Below are positions 46,918 through 56,677 of a DNA stretch of 64,000 nt, piece by piece. The notes below the pieces were generated by a model, which was not told the DNA's origin, searched no databases, and saw only the letters and a list, made by a program, of their open reading frames with translations. Source of the stretch: Calditrichota bacterium (GTDB taxonomy: Bacteria; Calditrichota; Calditrichia; Calditrichales; Calditrichaceae); assembly GCA_003854985.1 (NCBI GenBank), contig RQOG01000130.1:1-64000 (forward strand), read 5' to 3'. A program made the position numbers and the translations under genes. Position 1 is the first letter of the stretch. Each line of letters opens with the position of its first letter.

Positions 46918-49647
46918 TTATCTGATCAGTACAAGTTTGGATGTTTTTGTTTTACCGCCGTTTTCAATTTTGATAAAATACAGTCCCGAAGCGGCTAATG
47001 ATCCGTTCAGATTCTTTCCTTTCCATTCCCACAGGTATTGTTTTTCTCTTAAAGAAGGTATTGATTCAGCATAAATCAGCTCGCCGAGAATGGTGTATAC
47101 TTTTATACGAAGCGGATTGTTTATCTTAATTCCATTAATTAATACTTTTGCCGAAGGATTAGCCGGATTGGGATAAATATGAAGATTCAGAGCATAATCG
47201 TCGGGAGTAAATTCCTGCGCCGCGACTTTGGTGGCGTTGCCGTCATAAACATGAAAATCATCGATATACCATCCGGCATCGGTTTTTTGCTCATCCGATC
47301 CGAAATCGAACCGGAAGAGCAAGGCTGGATATTTCAGGTAGTCATATAAATTTATGGTCACTTTTTCCCAGGTTAACTGATGATCGGAGTATGCCGGTTG
47401 ACCGCCCAGGGGATTATGATATTCATCTGATAATTCAATAACACTGTAACCAGGACGCGGATCAAGCAACTGCCAGGTCGAACCTTCATCCACTGATATT
47501 TTTATATTACCGCCGTCGTAACCGGATTCAATGGAAAACCAGTGATAGAACTCGGCCACCGGCTTATCCATACCCTGGATAAAGATAAACGGGCTGATCA
47601 GGGAGGATAATAAAGGACCTTTTGAATAATTGTCATCTAACTTTGTTCCGAAACAACGACTTCCCGAATAGGCATAATCCGGTCCAAAAACAGGCGTTCC
47701 CCGCTCCCAGTCCTGTTGCACGGAAAACAGCGTAATATCATTATCAAAATCTTCCGTAAATTCATTCATTCCTTTTTCCAGATAAATCTGAAGCGTTAAA
47801 GTATCCCCGTTAGCCACCGGCGTATCGATATAAGCCGTTGTATAACCATATTTGAACGTAAACACTTTGATGCGGCCGGCCAGAATATCTGCGATTTGAA
47901 AAGCATTGCCGCTAAATATCGTATCGGTCTTTCCCTGGCAGTAAACAATGGCGGCTGAGCCGTTACCGCCATCCGGAGTGACAATTGTACCTTTTACAGC
48001 CGTGGGTAAAATCGGAATAATTGCCAGATGCCGATATAAATCATCTTCAAGAACAAGACTATCATTTAATGCGAAATACCCGTTTTTACAGGTATTTACC
48101 AGGTATTTGCCTACCGGTAACTGCAGTTCAAATGATCCGTTGCCCAGAGATCTGACAGAATCCATAAAAGTGTTATTGCGATAAAATTTCAGGAGGACAT
48201 CCTCAATCGGCTGACCGGCTAAAGAATCAACGATTAATCCACTCAGGGTGTAGAATGTTTCCTTACATAATTCAACATCCAATACCAAAGGGGATATGGT
48301 ATCAATTTCCACCTGAAATGTTTTAGGCAGGTATCCATAGGCTGAAAAACAAACGTTGTATGATCCGGGTTCAAGCAGTCTGTAATATTCTCCCGAAATA
48401 CTATTACTATAGACCGGCTTTTCGGTTTCAAGCACATCAATTCTGGCCGCTAACGGTAATTGCTGCAGGGAATCGGTTACGATTCCTTTTATTCCGCTGT
48501 GGACCTGTCTGATATAATTAAACAACGCCGTACTGTTGTCGCGCCAGATATTCTTGATTTTATAGGCTGCAGGCTGAAGCGAATCACACAATTCTACCGT
48601 TACTTCGAAATTGTCTTTAAAATGATAACTCCAGTCCTGCATACTGCCGCTTATATCATACCATAAGGCGCCATTGACGATACCATGCTCATAAACCGGA
48701 TGCGTATAAATATCCATATTGTATTCCGCGTAAGCCAGGGCCAGTCTTATGAATAGTTCATCATCCGGCGTGGCCGCGTAGCCGCTTTGCCCGGTAAGAT
48801 TTTTATCCCAGGGATAATTGACCAGCATGGCCCCGGCATGAAAGTTAGCGCTTAACACAAAATGATGATTTTCCGACCATTCCATAACCGCCCGGGTCTC
48901 GGACTGTCTGCCGGCAGGATCGCTCACCTCATCATACTCCCTGTCCGGAAAATCACGGTTTAAATCAATGCCGTTGGCATTAAAACGGGAGAGAAGTTTA
49001 GCGCCGTCATAATTCATATTGGGTATAATCCAGATTTCCGTCTGATCGATTAAACCGGTAACAAGCGGATCCGAACCATAAGCTTTGAGCATCGAATCAA
49101 TGGCGCACAACATAATTTCCTGGGTGATGATCTCGTTGCCGTGCATATTGCCGATCAGACGTACTTCCGGTTCAGCTTCATCAATAGCCGGATTATCCGT
49201 CAGGCAGAATGCTTTTATACTCCTGCCCTGTTCCGTTAAACCGATAGTTTCTATTTTGGAAATATCAGAATAGGCGGTGTAAAAACTGTCTAAAATCGAT
49301 AAAACGGATTCGTAGGAATGATAGCTTTCGCCTATTGTATTTGTGTAAACAAGATTTTGGTCGTAACCGGCTTTTTCTAGGGCATTAAGATTCTCAAGTA
49401 AAAAACCTTCATTTACTAAAAAGGATTTCAATTCTTCCGGCAGATAAACCACGGCGCTGCGGCCCGGATAATAACTGGCTACCCGGCCGCCTTTTTGTTC
49501 GATCGTTTTTAAGACATCGGATGTCGGGTTAACAAGCTTCCAGGCTGAAAAACGTATTTCTTCGTCCGCAGCTAAAAATAACGGCATGCAAAAAACCAAT
49601 AAAAGAAAATAAATTATTTTATGTATTCTGTACATCGGTCCGTACAT
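46918..49647 (-). CDS. secreted M14 zinc carboxypeptidase with T9SS sorting domain
   Basis: The 909-residue protein has a signal peptide (about residues 6-26), an M14 domain with NMHGNE (zinc ligands His169, Glu172), the NxNGIDLNRDFP motif, His270 in NFHAG and catalytic Glu352 in TVELCD. Two or three carboxypeptidase-regulatory-like beta domains (about 385-620) follow, then a discoidin/MAM-like domain. The last 80 residues (YPNPANPSAKV..., KGKNLNGSLAASGLYF) are a type A sorting domain for type IX secretion. An internal start at MYRIHK (49635) is equally plausible. Confidence 0.93.
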   Translation of the reverse strand: MYGPMYRIHKIIYFLLLVFCMPLFLAADEEIRFSAWKLVNPTSDVLKTIEQKGGRVASYYPGRSAVVYLPEELKSFLVNEGFLLENLNALEKAGYDQNLVYTNTIGESYHSYESVLSILDSFYTAYSDISKIETIGLTEQGRSIKAFCLTDNPAIDEAEPEVRLIGNMHGNEIITQEIMLCAIDSMLKAYGSDPLVTGLIDQTEIWIIPNMNYDGAKLLSRFNANGIDLNRDFPDREYDEVSDPAGRQSETRAVMEWSENHHFVLSANFHAGAMLVNYPWDKNLTGQSGYAATPDDELFIRLALAYAEYNMDIYTHPVYEHGIVNGALWYDISGSMQDWSYHFKDNFEVTVELCDSLQPAAYKIKNIWRDNSTALFNYIRQVHSGIKGIVTDSLQQLPLAARIDVLETEKPVYSNSISGEYYRLLEPGSYNVCFSAYGYLPKTFQVEIDTISPLVLDVELCKETFYTLSGLIVDSLAGQPIEDVLLKFYRNNTFMDSVRSLGNGSFELQLPVGKYLVNTCKNGYFALNDSLVLEDDLYRHLAIIPILPTAVKGTIVTPDGGNGSAAIVYCQGKTDTIFSGNAFQIADILAGRIKVFTFKYGYTTAYIDTPVANGDTLTLQIYLEKGMNEFTEDFDNDITLFSVQQDWERGTPVFGPDYAYSGSRCFGTKLDDNYSKGPLLSSLISPFIFIQGMDKPVAEFYHWFSIESGYDGGNIKISVDEGSTWQLLDPRPGYSVIELSDEYHNPLGGQPAYSDHQLTWEKVTINLYDYLKYPALLFRFDFGSDEQKTDAGWYIDDFHVYDGNATKVAAQEFTPDDYALNLHIYPNPANPSAKVLINGIKINNPLRIKVYTILGELIYAESIPSLREKQYLWEWKGKNLNGSLAASGLYFIKIENGGKTKTSKLVLIR

Positions 49648-49836
49648 AGAGTTTTATTGCAAATCTAATATGAATTTCACCGGACTACAATTTAAATTTC
49701 CGTCGCCTTTAAAGAATAATTATAACAGGACTAATGGGGCGTATTGACTAATAACACAAAACCGTTTATAATGAAAAAATTAATAACGCCGTTTTAAACG
49801 AGTGTAAATGGAATAACGCAGGGAAATCAGGCAGAA

Positions 49837-50820
49837 ATGAAATTCAGAACCGAAATTATTCAGGATAAATCCGACATGTTGATTCAACACGACCAGCCTG
49901 TTATAACGATCGGATCCTGCTTTGCGGATAATATAGCGGCCAAACTGAACTATCACCGGTTTAAACTGCTGAGTAATCCTTTCGGAGTGCTTTATAATCC
50001 GGCGTCGATTTATAATTCGCTTAAACTGGTGAATGAATCTGAGACATTTCCTGAAGAAGAGCTTTTTGAATTTAACGGAAGATGGCATTCGTTTTATCAT
50101 CACAGCGTTTTTTCCGGCATCGACCGCAAAAAGGTTCTGGATAACATCAATTCTAAATTAAATGAAACACGGGAATTCCTTAAAACATGCCGATTTATAA
50201 TCATCACCCTGGGCAGCAGTTATTACTTCAAGCATAAAAACAGCGGACAGATAGTATCCAATTGTCATAAGATGCCTGCCCGGGAATTCTCAATGGAAAA
50301 ATTATCCGTCGAAGAAATCTTTAATTATTGTGATTTGATTACACAAATCGTTTCAGGCCTCAATCCCGGATGTTCTTTTATTTTCAGCGTCAGCCCGATC
50401 AGATATTTAAAATTCGGGTTTACGGGCAATCAGCAAAGTAAAGCGGCGCTGATTCTGGGCCTGGAAAAATTGCTGCAGAAAAACAAACAATGCGCCTATT
50501 TTCCCGCCTACGAAATTATGATTGATGATTTGCGCGACTACCGTTTTTACGATACCGGCCTCGTTCAGCCTAATCAACAGGCTGTGGACTATATCTGGGA
50601 AAAATTTTGTGAAAATTATCTCAGCGAAGAATGTAAAAAGGCGATGTATGATATCGAAAAGCTCAACAAAGCGCGGGAACACAGACCTTTTAATCCGGAT
50701 ACTGAAGAATATCAAAGCTTCGTAAAAACCCAGGTTGATTATATCCTTAACCTTGAAACCAGGTATCCCTATTTGGATTTGGAAAAAGATAAAGAATTCT
50801 TTATGACTCAGAAAAAATAA
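49837..50820 (+). CDS. GSCFA family protein
   Basis: The 327-residue protein has the defining ITIGSCFADNIA motif (about residues 24-35) and NPFGVLYNPASI near residue 46. GSCFA proteins are SGNH/GDSL-hydrolase-like and often occur in Bacteroidota and relatives. The substrate is unknown, with acyl-esterase activity likely from the fold. AGGCAG precedes the ATG. The gene diverges from the T9SS carboxypeptidase over a 189-base gap. Confidence 0.92.
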   Translation: MKFRTEIIQDKSDMLIQHDQPVITIGSCFADNIAAKLNYHRFKLLSNPFGVLYNPASIYNSLKLVNESETFPEEELFEFNGRWHSFYHHSVFSGIDRKKVLDNINSKLNETREFLKTCRFIIITLGSSYYFKHKNSGQIVSNCHKMPAREFSMEKLSVEEIFNYCDLITQIVSGLNPGCSFIFSVSPIRYLKFGFTGNQQSKAALILGLEKLLQKNKQCAYFPAYEIMIDDLRDYRFYDTGLVQPNQQAVDYIWEKFCENYLSEECKKAMYDIEKLNKAREHRPFNPDTEEYQSFVKTQVDYILNLETRYPYLDLEKDKEFFMTQKK

Positions 50821-50823
50821 AAA

Positions 50824-50852
50824 GGCGTATCACATTTTACAATGAATACGCC
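50824..50852. terminator. possible bidirectional hairpin between convergent genes
   Basis: GGCGTAT (50824-50830) and ATACGCC (50846-50852) form a perfect 7-base stem with a 15-base loop, just after the GSCFA stop and before the end of the convergent Rho_N gene. The long loop and missing T-tract make an intrinsic terminator doubtful. Confidence 0.3.
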
Positions 50853-50875
50853 CGGAAGGCTATATCAAGAAAAAA

Positions 50876-51199
50876 TTATACCATATGCTTTCGTAATTCA
50901 CCTCTAAGCTTTTTAAGCTGTTTACGCGAATTAATGAGCCCCTGTTTATCTTTGGCTTTAATAGCTTCATCTCTTTTTTGCTTAATTTCCCGGATTTGCT
51001 TTTTTATACTGGTCTTATTTATACCTTCCACATGATGATGAACATGCATATCGATATTGAGCGCCTTACACAATGCCTCTAAAAGATGCTCCTTGTTCAG
51101 TTGAGTATATCCCTGAACGGCTTCATGCTCCAGACCTTTAGCTATTTCCCTTAAGTCACTTACATTTTTCTTTTTTAACTCTTCAAAGGTATAGTCCAT
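50876..51199 (-). CDS. small Rho-N-like domain protein
   Basis: The 107-residue protein has an N-terminal Rho_N/SAP-like helix-extended motif (FEELKKKNVSDLREIAKGL, then LNKEHLLEALCKAL), a His-rich link (MHVHHHVEG) and a Lys/Glu-rich coiled coil. Similar small proteins occur in many bacteria without known function; nucleic-acid binding is probable. It is a single-gene unit. Confidence 0.75.
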   Translation of the reverse strand: MDYTFEELKKKNVSDLREIAKGLEHEAVQGYTQLNKEHLLEALCKALNIDMHVHHHVEGINKTSIKKQIREIKQKRDEAIKAKDKQGLINSRKQLKKLRGELRKHMV

Positions 51200-51351
51200 T
51201 GGGCTGCCTCCAATTTTAGATTTGGATAATTAGATTTTGTAATAATCAATTATAAATGTTTTATAAAAGATAAACAAGAGAATTAGGAACTTATTACAAA
51301 TTCGTGCGCTAATTTATTTCCTTTTACCGGTCCGAGCTCCTGTAATTTTTA

Positions 51352-52011
51352 TTAAACGGCTGATTCCGCTCGTCGATGCCGGTCAATCCAATAGCCCCAA
51401 ATCACAAGCAGCCACATACTCAAACCTATATAGGGCAAGGGCTCTGCTGAAGGTGGAGGAGGTCCGAACAAATTCATGAAATAAACGAATACCATAAAGA
51501 CAATCAAACCCAAAAGCGTAATGACGCCTCTTTTATTCAGGGCTTTTGTTGCCTTATAATATAAGAATACCCCTAAAATAAAAAGTCCGCTCTCCAGAGC
51601 AATGGATGCTGTAAATGAATTCCACAAACCCAGCCCGACTTTAATATCACTGCCCGGACTAAGCGGCAAATCAGGTCTATGGGAAATAAAATCCAGTACC
51701 CAATGACTTAATACAAGCGCTCCAAGCCAGACGGATGCTTTAATATTTTTTTTAACCAGATAATAAATTCCACCGAAAAGCATCGCCCAAAATAATGTGC
51801 CGGTCAGACTATGTGTCCATGGATAATGAATAAAATTCAATGGCGTGACTGCAGTATTTCCCGGATCAATTTCCACAGACTCCAGGCCTGCAATCAAAAA
51901 AAATGGCCACAACAGGTCAATGAATTGTGCCGCCATAAAATAAGTCCCTAAGGATGGCGCCATTTCAAACTTTTTTGCGGCAAATCCCGCGGCAAAGTGC
52001 CCGATAAACAT
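51352..52011 (-). CDS. YdjM-like membrane-bound metal-dependent hydrolase family protein
   Basis: The 219-residue protein has six TM segments and the family's conserved histidines and aspartates near the membrane face (IGHFAAGFAAK, FIHYPWTHSLTG, SHWVLDFISHRPD). The family is predicted to be a metal-dependent hydrolase from its conserved residues, but no substrate is established. The gene is monocistronic and divergent from topA. Confidence 0.85.
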   Translation of the reverse strand: MFIGHFAAGFAAKKFEMAPSLGTYFMAAQFIDLLWPFFLIAGLESVEIDPGNTAVTPLNFIHYPWTHSLTGTLFWAMLFGGIYYLVKKNIKASVWLGALVLSHWVLDFISHRPDLPLSPGSDIKVGLGLWNSFTASIALESGLFILGVFLYYKATKALNKRGVITLLGLIVFMVFVYFMNLFGPPPPSAEPLPYIGLSMWLLVIWGYWIDRHRRAESAV

Positions 52012-52241
52012 AAAGCCTCCCGATATTTATAAAACTTAAACATCAACTAATTGAAATATTGAACTTAAAAATAATACCTGATAATTCCGCTATTGAAATA
52101 ATGTCATTCCTTTATTAGGTTTATGCCGTTTTACAAATAAATGCATTCTTCATTTGAATTATTCCTGTAAGATTTATATAATAAAGTATGCAGCGTGTGA
52201 AATGGTTGTGACAAGATACAGACTTTTATAAGGTAACCTAT

Positions 52242-54374
52242 ATGAGCAAAAATTTAGTGATCGTTGAATCTCCGGCCAAAGCAAAAACGCTTGAAAAATA
52301 TCTTGGAAATGATTTTTTCGTTCTGGCTTCTTACGGGCATGTCCGCGATTTAATCCCCAAAAAGGATGCGGTTGATACCAGAGATTTCAGCATGAAATAC
52401 GAACCGATCGCCAAAAATATAAAGCACATGGAAGCCATATATAAATCCATGAAAACCAGTGATACGCTGTACCTGGCGACCGACCCTGACCGCGAAGGGG
52501 AAGCTATTTCCTGGCATATTAAGCAGATGATCGAAGAAAAAAAACTACTTGGAAATAAAATTATTCACCGGGTAGCTTTTCACGAGGTCACAAAATCGGC
52601 CATCCTGGAAGCGATGAAAAATCCCAGAGACATTTCGATGGATCTGGTAAACGCTCAGCAGACCCGGAGAGCATTGGATTACCTGGTTGGTTTTAATCTT
52701 TCGCCCTTGTTATGGAAAAAAATAAAACCCGGTCTGTCTGCAGGAAGGGTTCAAAGTCCGGCTCTAAGATTAATTGTAGAACGTGAACAGGAAATTGAAG
52801 CCTTTAAATCCAAAGAATACTGGACAATAGAGGCGGATCTTTCCAAATCCGGTCAGCAGTTCAACGCAAAATTAATAAACTACGAGAACAAAAAGTTAAA
52901 CCAGTTTAGTATTGTGAACGAGGCGCAGGCGGCTGGTATTAAAAAGACCATTGATCAGGCGGCGGCAGGCCGGCTCAATGTTTCCGCTATTGAAAAGAAA
53001 AAACAAAAACGATATCCTTCTCCGCCATTTACGACTTCCACATTGCAACAGGAGGCTGCCCGTAAATTGGGATTCCGGCCCCGTTATACGATGCGCATTG
53101 CCCAGCAGCTTTATGAAGGCGTTGAAATCGGCAGCGAAACGGTTGGTTTAATCACTTATATGCGTACGGATTCGCTTAACCTGTCCAATGAGGCTTTGGC
53201 AGAAATTCGTAACCAGATAAAAAATCTTTTCGGCGATGATAAACTACCGGCAAAAGCCAATTACTATAAAACCAAATCCAAAAACGCCCAGGAAGCGCAT
53301 GAAGCGATTCGTCCCACTTCTGTTCTAAGACAACCGTTTAATATTGAAAAATATCTGAGTAAAGACCAGTTTAAGCTTTATTCCATGATCTGGCGGCGAG
53401 CCATGGCCTGCCAGATGACACCTGCTATCGTCAATATGGTCAGCGTGGATTTGGGATGTTCCGGCGGGCATATATTCAGAGCCACCGGCTCGTCGATAGA
53501 GGAACTGGGATTTTACCGGGTATATCATGAAACCGACGACGATGCCCAGATGGAAATCGAAGAAAATCTGCTGCCTGAACTTAAAGAAAAAGACACTGTT
53601 CAACTGGAAGCCATCCGTCCTGAACAGCATTTTACAAAACCACCGCCCCGTTTTACAGAAGCCAGTCTGGTGCGTTCCCTGGAACAGTATGGCATCGGTC
53701 GGCCGTCCACTTATGCTCAGATTATCAGCACATTATTGGACCGGGAATACGTTGAACTCGACAAAAAAAGGTTTATTCCGACGGATATCGGCAGAATTGT
53801 AACCCGTTTTCTCAGCGACCACTTTGAACGTTACATGGATTATGAATTCACCGCCCGTATGGAAGATAACCTGGACGCCATATCCAGAGGCGAAAAAGAG
53901 TGGATTCCGTTAATGGAACACTTCTGGAAAAAGTTTAAGGAACAAATCGATATTAAAACGGAAGTATCGCGGCAGGAAGTTGTACAGGATCGTATTTTAG
54001 GCGAAGACCCTGCATCCGGAAGAAAGGTGATTGTCCGTTTAGGGCGATTCGGTCCAATGGCTCAAATCGGTACACGGGAGGAAACGGAAAAGCCCCGTTT
54101 TGCCAGAATCCCTTCGGGAAAAAGTCTGGAAACGATAACCCTCTCAGAGGCGCTGGATTTATTTAAGCTGCCCCGCGAATTAGGTATGACGCCGGAGGGT
54201 GAAAAAGTTCTTGCCAATGTCGGCCGTTACGGTCCGTATATTCAGTACGACAAAAAATTCGTATCCATTAAAAACGACGATCCATATACCATAACCTTAG
54301 AACGCGCGCGCGAACTGATTGCAGAAAAAAAACATGCCGACGCCAATAAGACAATAAAATCATTTCAGGATTAA
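52242..54374 (+). CDS. topA: DNA topoisomerase I
   Basis: The 710-residue frame has the Toprim motif VIVESPAKAKT (6-16), the acidic DPDREGEA (81-88) and the catalytic Tyr306 in GLITYMRTDS. Topoisomerase I removes negative supercoils. It normally ends with several C-terminal repeat or zinc domains. Here a TAA at 54372-54374 interrupts the frame, and 56 more in-frame codons follow (see the next entry). The N-terminal catalytic core is complete. Confidence 0.94.
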   Translation: MSKNLVIVESPAKAKTLEKYLGNDFFVLASYGHVRDLIPKKDAVDTRDFSMKYEPIAKNIKHMEAIYKSMKTSDTLYLATDPDREGEAISWHIKQMIEEKKLLGNKIIHRVAFHEVTKSAILEAMKNPRDISMDLVNAQQTRRALDYLVGFNLSPLLWKKIKPGLSAGRVQSPALRLIVEREQEIEAFKSKEYWTIEADLSKSGQQFNAKLINYENKKLNQFSIVNEAQAAGIKKTIDQAAAGRLNVSAIEKKKQKRYPSPPFTTSTLQQEAARKLGFRPRYTMRIAQQLYEGVEIGSETVGLITYMRTDSLNLSNEALAEIRNQIKNLFGDDKLPAKANYYKTKSKNAQEAHEAIRPTSVLRQPFNIEKYLSKDQFKLYSMIWRRAMACQMTPAIVNMVSVDLGCSGGHIFRATGSSIEELGFYRVYHETDDDAQMEIEENLLPELKEKDTVQLEAIRPEQHFTKPPPRFTEASLVRSLEQYGIGRPSTYAQIISTLLDREYVELDKKRFIPTDIGRIVTRFLSDHFERYMDYEFTARMEDNLDAISRGEKEWIPLMEHFWKKFKEQIDIKTEVSRQEVVQDRILGEDPASGRKVIVRLGRFGPMAQIGTREETEKPRFARIPSGKSLETITLSEALDLFKLPRELGMTPEGEKVLANVGRYGPYIQYDKKFVSIKNDDPYTITLERARELIAEKKHADANKTIKSFQD

Positions 54375-54545
54375 TCCATACAGATTCTGAACGGCCGGTA
54401 CGGACCTTATGTTACCGACGGAAAAACCAACGGTCGCATTCCGAAGCATCTGGAACCGGAAGCCTTAACGTTGGAAGAATGCCGGGAAATCCTGGAACAA
54501 TCAAAAAATAAACCTTCCAGAATACGGCGAAGAAAAAAATCGTAA
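54375..54545 (+). pseudogene. topA: in-frame tail of topA after a premature TAA
   Basis: Directly after the TAA the same frame reads SIQILNGRYGPYVTDGKTNG and on to RIRRRKKS, with the next stop at 54543. This is the standard conserved C-terminal topoisomerase segment. Only one codon is changed (a sense codon to TAA), so the gene is truncated, read through, or mis-sequenced at that base. A single A or T difference could explain it. Confidence 0.7.
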
Positions 54546-54553
54546 GAGTGATT

Positions 54554-54913
54554 TTATAATATAATCTTTTTTATGGTAAGATGATTTCTATCAGCCCATG
54601 GCCAGATCATTAAAATGACTTTAGAGTTAGTTCCCGGACCATAAAACAAAGTCTGCCCTTTCCAAATGCCTCCATGCGCATTGACCACATCGAATACATC
54701 ATGTGTATCTAAAAAACCGATTGCTTTTTTGGTTTCTTCCGTAAGATTCATCTCATCGGAGATAATCGGCGGACCAAGTTTTCTCTGTACATTTTTGCAT
54801 AAATTTGTCAACTGTGAGGTATGGAGGATGACTTCTTCATAGTTCTCAGAATTATTACGGGAAATTTTTAAGGTCTGATAAAATTCCGCACCTACTATTT
54901 CTTCAATCTTCAA
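54554..54913 (-). CDS. small hypothetical protein
   Basis: The 119-residue protein shows no motif I recognise. The N-terminal half is acidic and helical (IEEIVGAEFYQTLKI); the C-terminal half has beta-like segments (GGIWKGQTLFYGPGTNS, then KVILMIWPWADR). There is no signal peptide. It faces topA convergently with only 8 bases between the stop codons. Codon composition and an ATG after an AGATG-like site support a real gene, but the function is unknown. Confidence 0.6.
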   Translation of the reverse strand: MKIEEIVGAEFYQTLKISRNNSENYEEVILHTSQLTNLCKNVQRKLGPPIISDEMNLTEETKKAIGFLDTHDVFDVVNAHGGIWKGQTLFYGPGTNSKVILMIWPWADRNHLTIKKIIL

Positions 54914-55215
54914 GTGATCGTCCTCTTCAGATGGATGATATATAGATTTTAAAATGTAAGAATTGTGCTACATGCCGGTGGAGTGTAAACGGATAGTTTC
55001 CTGTTGATTCCTTCCCTGCTTAATTTTGCCTTATTCTCCTTTTATTCATTTCGATTACGGTCAAAACGGTTCATATTCCAAGTATTCAATTGCTTTAAAA
55101 TATACACTGATTCGTTTAGCATGCAAGAAAAAAATTAAAATTGAATAAAAAAACAGATATAAAAAACTATCGTGAAGGCCAGTATAATTAAATTGATGTT
55201 TTTTTAAAAAAAATT

Positions 55216-55260
55216 TTGACATTGATTTTCTATTGGTTATATTAAAACCGACTGGTCGGT
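55216..55260 (+). promoter_or_regulatory. sigma-70 promoter with TetR operator
   Basis: TTGACA (55216-55221) and TATATT (55238-55243) form a strong promoter with a 16-base spacer. Immediately downstream is the dyad ACCGAC-TG-GTCGGT (55247-55260), covering the likely start site. This is the usual design for a TetR repressor controlling itself and the following operon. Upstream, 54914-55215 is otherwise non-coding and AT-rich. Confidence 0.75.
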
Positions 55261-55280
55261 CAATAATAAAAGGCAGTATT

Positions 55281-55892
55281 ATGACGCCGAAAATCGTAGA
55301 CAAAGAATTAAAGAAGATTGAAATCATTTCCGCTGCGCTAAAAGTGTTTTCCAGAAATGGTATCGATAAATCCAAAATGAGCGATGTGGCTAAGGAAGCA
55401 AACATCGGTAAGGGTACTATTTACGAGTATTTCCGCAGCAAGGATGAAATTTTTACCGAAGCTTTCCAGCTGATGATGAGGGAGATTAGTGCGAAGACTG
55501 CTCCCCTGATTAAAACGAATATTGATCCGTTTATTAAACTAAAAAACCTGTTTGATATCTTTATCAATTACTACACCGATGAAAAACTCGATTTTGCAGA
55601 AATTATGTTTGAATTCTGGGCCGAGGGAATCCGCAGGCATGATGAGGAAATTCATAACAAAATCGATATCAATGCGATATACACAGAATACCGTACCTTA
55701 TTTAAAGAGATTTTAGACGATGGTATCCGGCGCGGATTGTTCAGGAATATTGATTCCTTTGCCATAGCGTCGGCTATTGTCGGCGTTATGGACGGTTTAT
55801 TGTTGCAATGGATTATGAATCGGAATATCTTCGATCTTAAGTCGGCTCTATATAAATTCGTAGATATGTTATTGAATGGTATAAGAAAATAA
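55281..55892 (+). CDS. TetR/AcrR family transcriptional regulator
   Basis: The start is ATG 55281, preceded by AAAGGCAG; an earlier TTG lies inside the promoter and is rejected. The 203-residue protein has the TetR helix-turn-helix (MSDVAKEANIGKGTIYEYFRSKDEIF, about residues 32-57) and a C-terminal ligand domain. It is first in an operon with a LolA-like protein, two FtsX permeases, a Cys-rich membrane protein, an ATPase and an outer-membrane barrel. It should repress this set. Confidence 0.93.
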   Translation: MTPKIVDKELKKIEIISAALKVFSRNGIDKSKMSDVAKEANIGKGTIYEYFRSKDEIFTEAFQLMMREISAKTAPLIKTNIDPFIKLKNLFDIFINYYTDEKLDFAEIMFEFWAEGIRRHDEEIHNKIDINAIYTEYRTLFKEILDDGIRRGLFRNIDSFAIASAIVGVMDGLLLQWIMNRNIFDLKSALYKFVDMLLNGIRK

Positions 55893-55909
55893 AGTGAAAT
55901 GGGGTGGTT

Positions 55910-56662
55910 ATGAATATAACTAAAATAATTTTATCAGGATTATTCATAATGGTTTCGAGCGCCGTATTAAACGCGCAAACGGCCAAAGAAATCGTGGAAA
56001 AGGCCAATGAACTGATGCGGGCTAAGTCCAGTTATTCGGAATTTACCATGGAAGTAATTAAACCGGACTGGTCAAGAAAATACGGGATGAAGGTCTGGGC
56101 TCTGGAACCGGATTATGCCTTAATTTACGTAACCGAACCAGCCCGCGACAAAGGAAATGTCACTTTGAAAAGAGAAAAAGAAGTATGGAACTGGCTGCCT
56201 TCCATAAACCGCGTTATAAAAATCCCTCCTTCCATGATGCTGCAATCGTGGATGGGTTCGGATTTTACCCATGACGACCTGGTGCGCGAATCATCCATAG
56301 TCGACGATTATACGCATGAATTAGTCGGCGAAGAGGTTTACGAGGAATACGACTGCTATAAAATACAATTGACACCCAGACCGGAAGCAGGTATTGTATG
56401 GGGAAAAATCATTGCCTGGATTTCGAAAGATGAGTATTTGCAGTTAAAATCCGAATTTTATGATGAGGATGGATTTCTGGTAAAAACAATGCTGGGTTCG
56501 AATGTCAAAGAAATGGGTGGCCGTCTGATTCCGACACACATAGAAATGATTCCTGTTGATAAACCGAATCAGAAAACCGTTATGGATTACCAGAAGATTG
56601 ATTTCAATATAGATACCAGGGAATCTTTTTACTCATTGCAAAATATGAAACGCGTGCGTTAG
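55910..56662 (+). CDS. LolA-like outer-membrane lipoprotein-sorting protein
   Basis: The start at ATG 55910 follows GGGGTGG; a GTG at 55904 is less likely. The 250-residue product has a signal peptide (cut near LNAQ) and the LolA-like fold with VWNWLPSINRVIKIPPSMML and MGSDFTHDDLVRES. This LolA-like family (PF17131 type) usually sits beside MMPL or FtsX-type transporters and is predicted to carry lipids or lipoproteins across the periplasm. Here it is followed by two FtsX permeases and an ATPase. Confidence 0.9.
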   Translation: MNITKIILSGLFIMVSSAVLNAQTAKEIVEKANELMRAKSSYSEFTMEVIKPDWSRKYGMKVWALEPDYALIYVTEPARDKGNVTLKREKEVWNWLPSINRVIKIPPSMMLQSWMGSDFTHDDLVRESSIVDDYTHELVGEEVYEEYDCYKIQLTPRPEAGIVWGKIIAWISKDEYLQLKSEFYDEDGFLVKTMLGSNVKEMGGRLIPTHIEMIPVDKPNQKTVMDYQKIDFNIDTRESFYSLQNMKRVR

Positions 56663-56677
56663 AAAGGATTATCTATC

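Noticed and set aside
55233-55280. Earlier TTG start for the TetR gene
   Set aside because: It falls between the -35 and -10 elements; the ATG at 55281 with AAAGG upstream is the sensible start.
55061-55405. Minus-strand 114-residue reading overlapping the TetR promoter
   Set aside because: It lies antisense to the promoter and the TetR helix-turn-helix coding region, with no supporting site.
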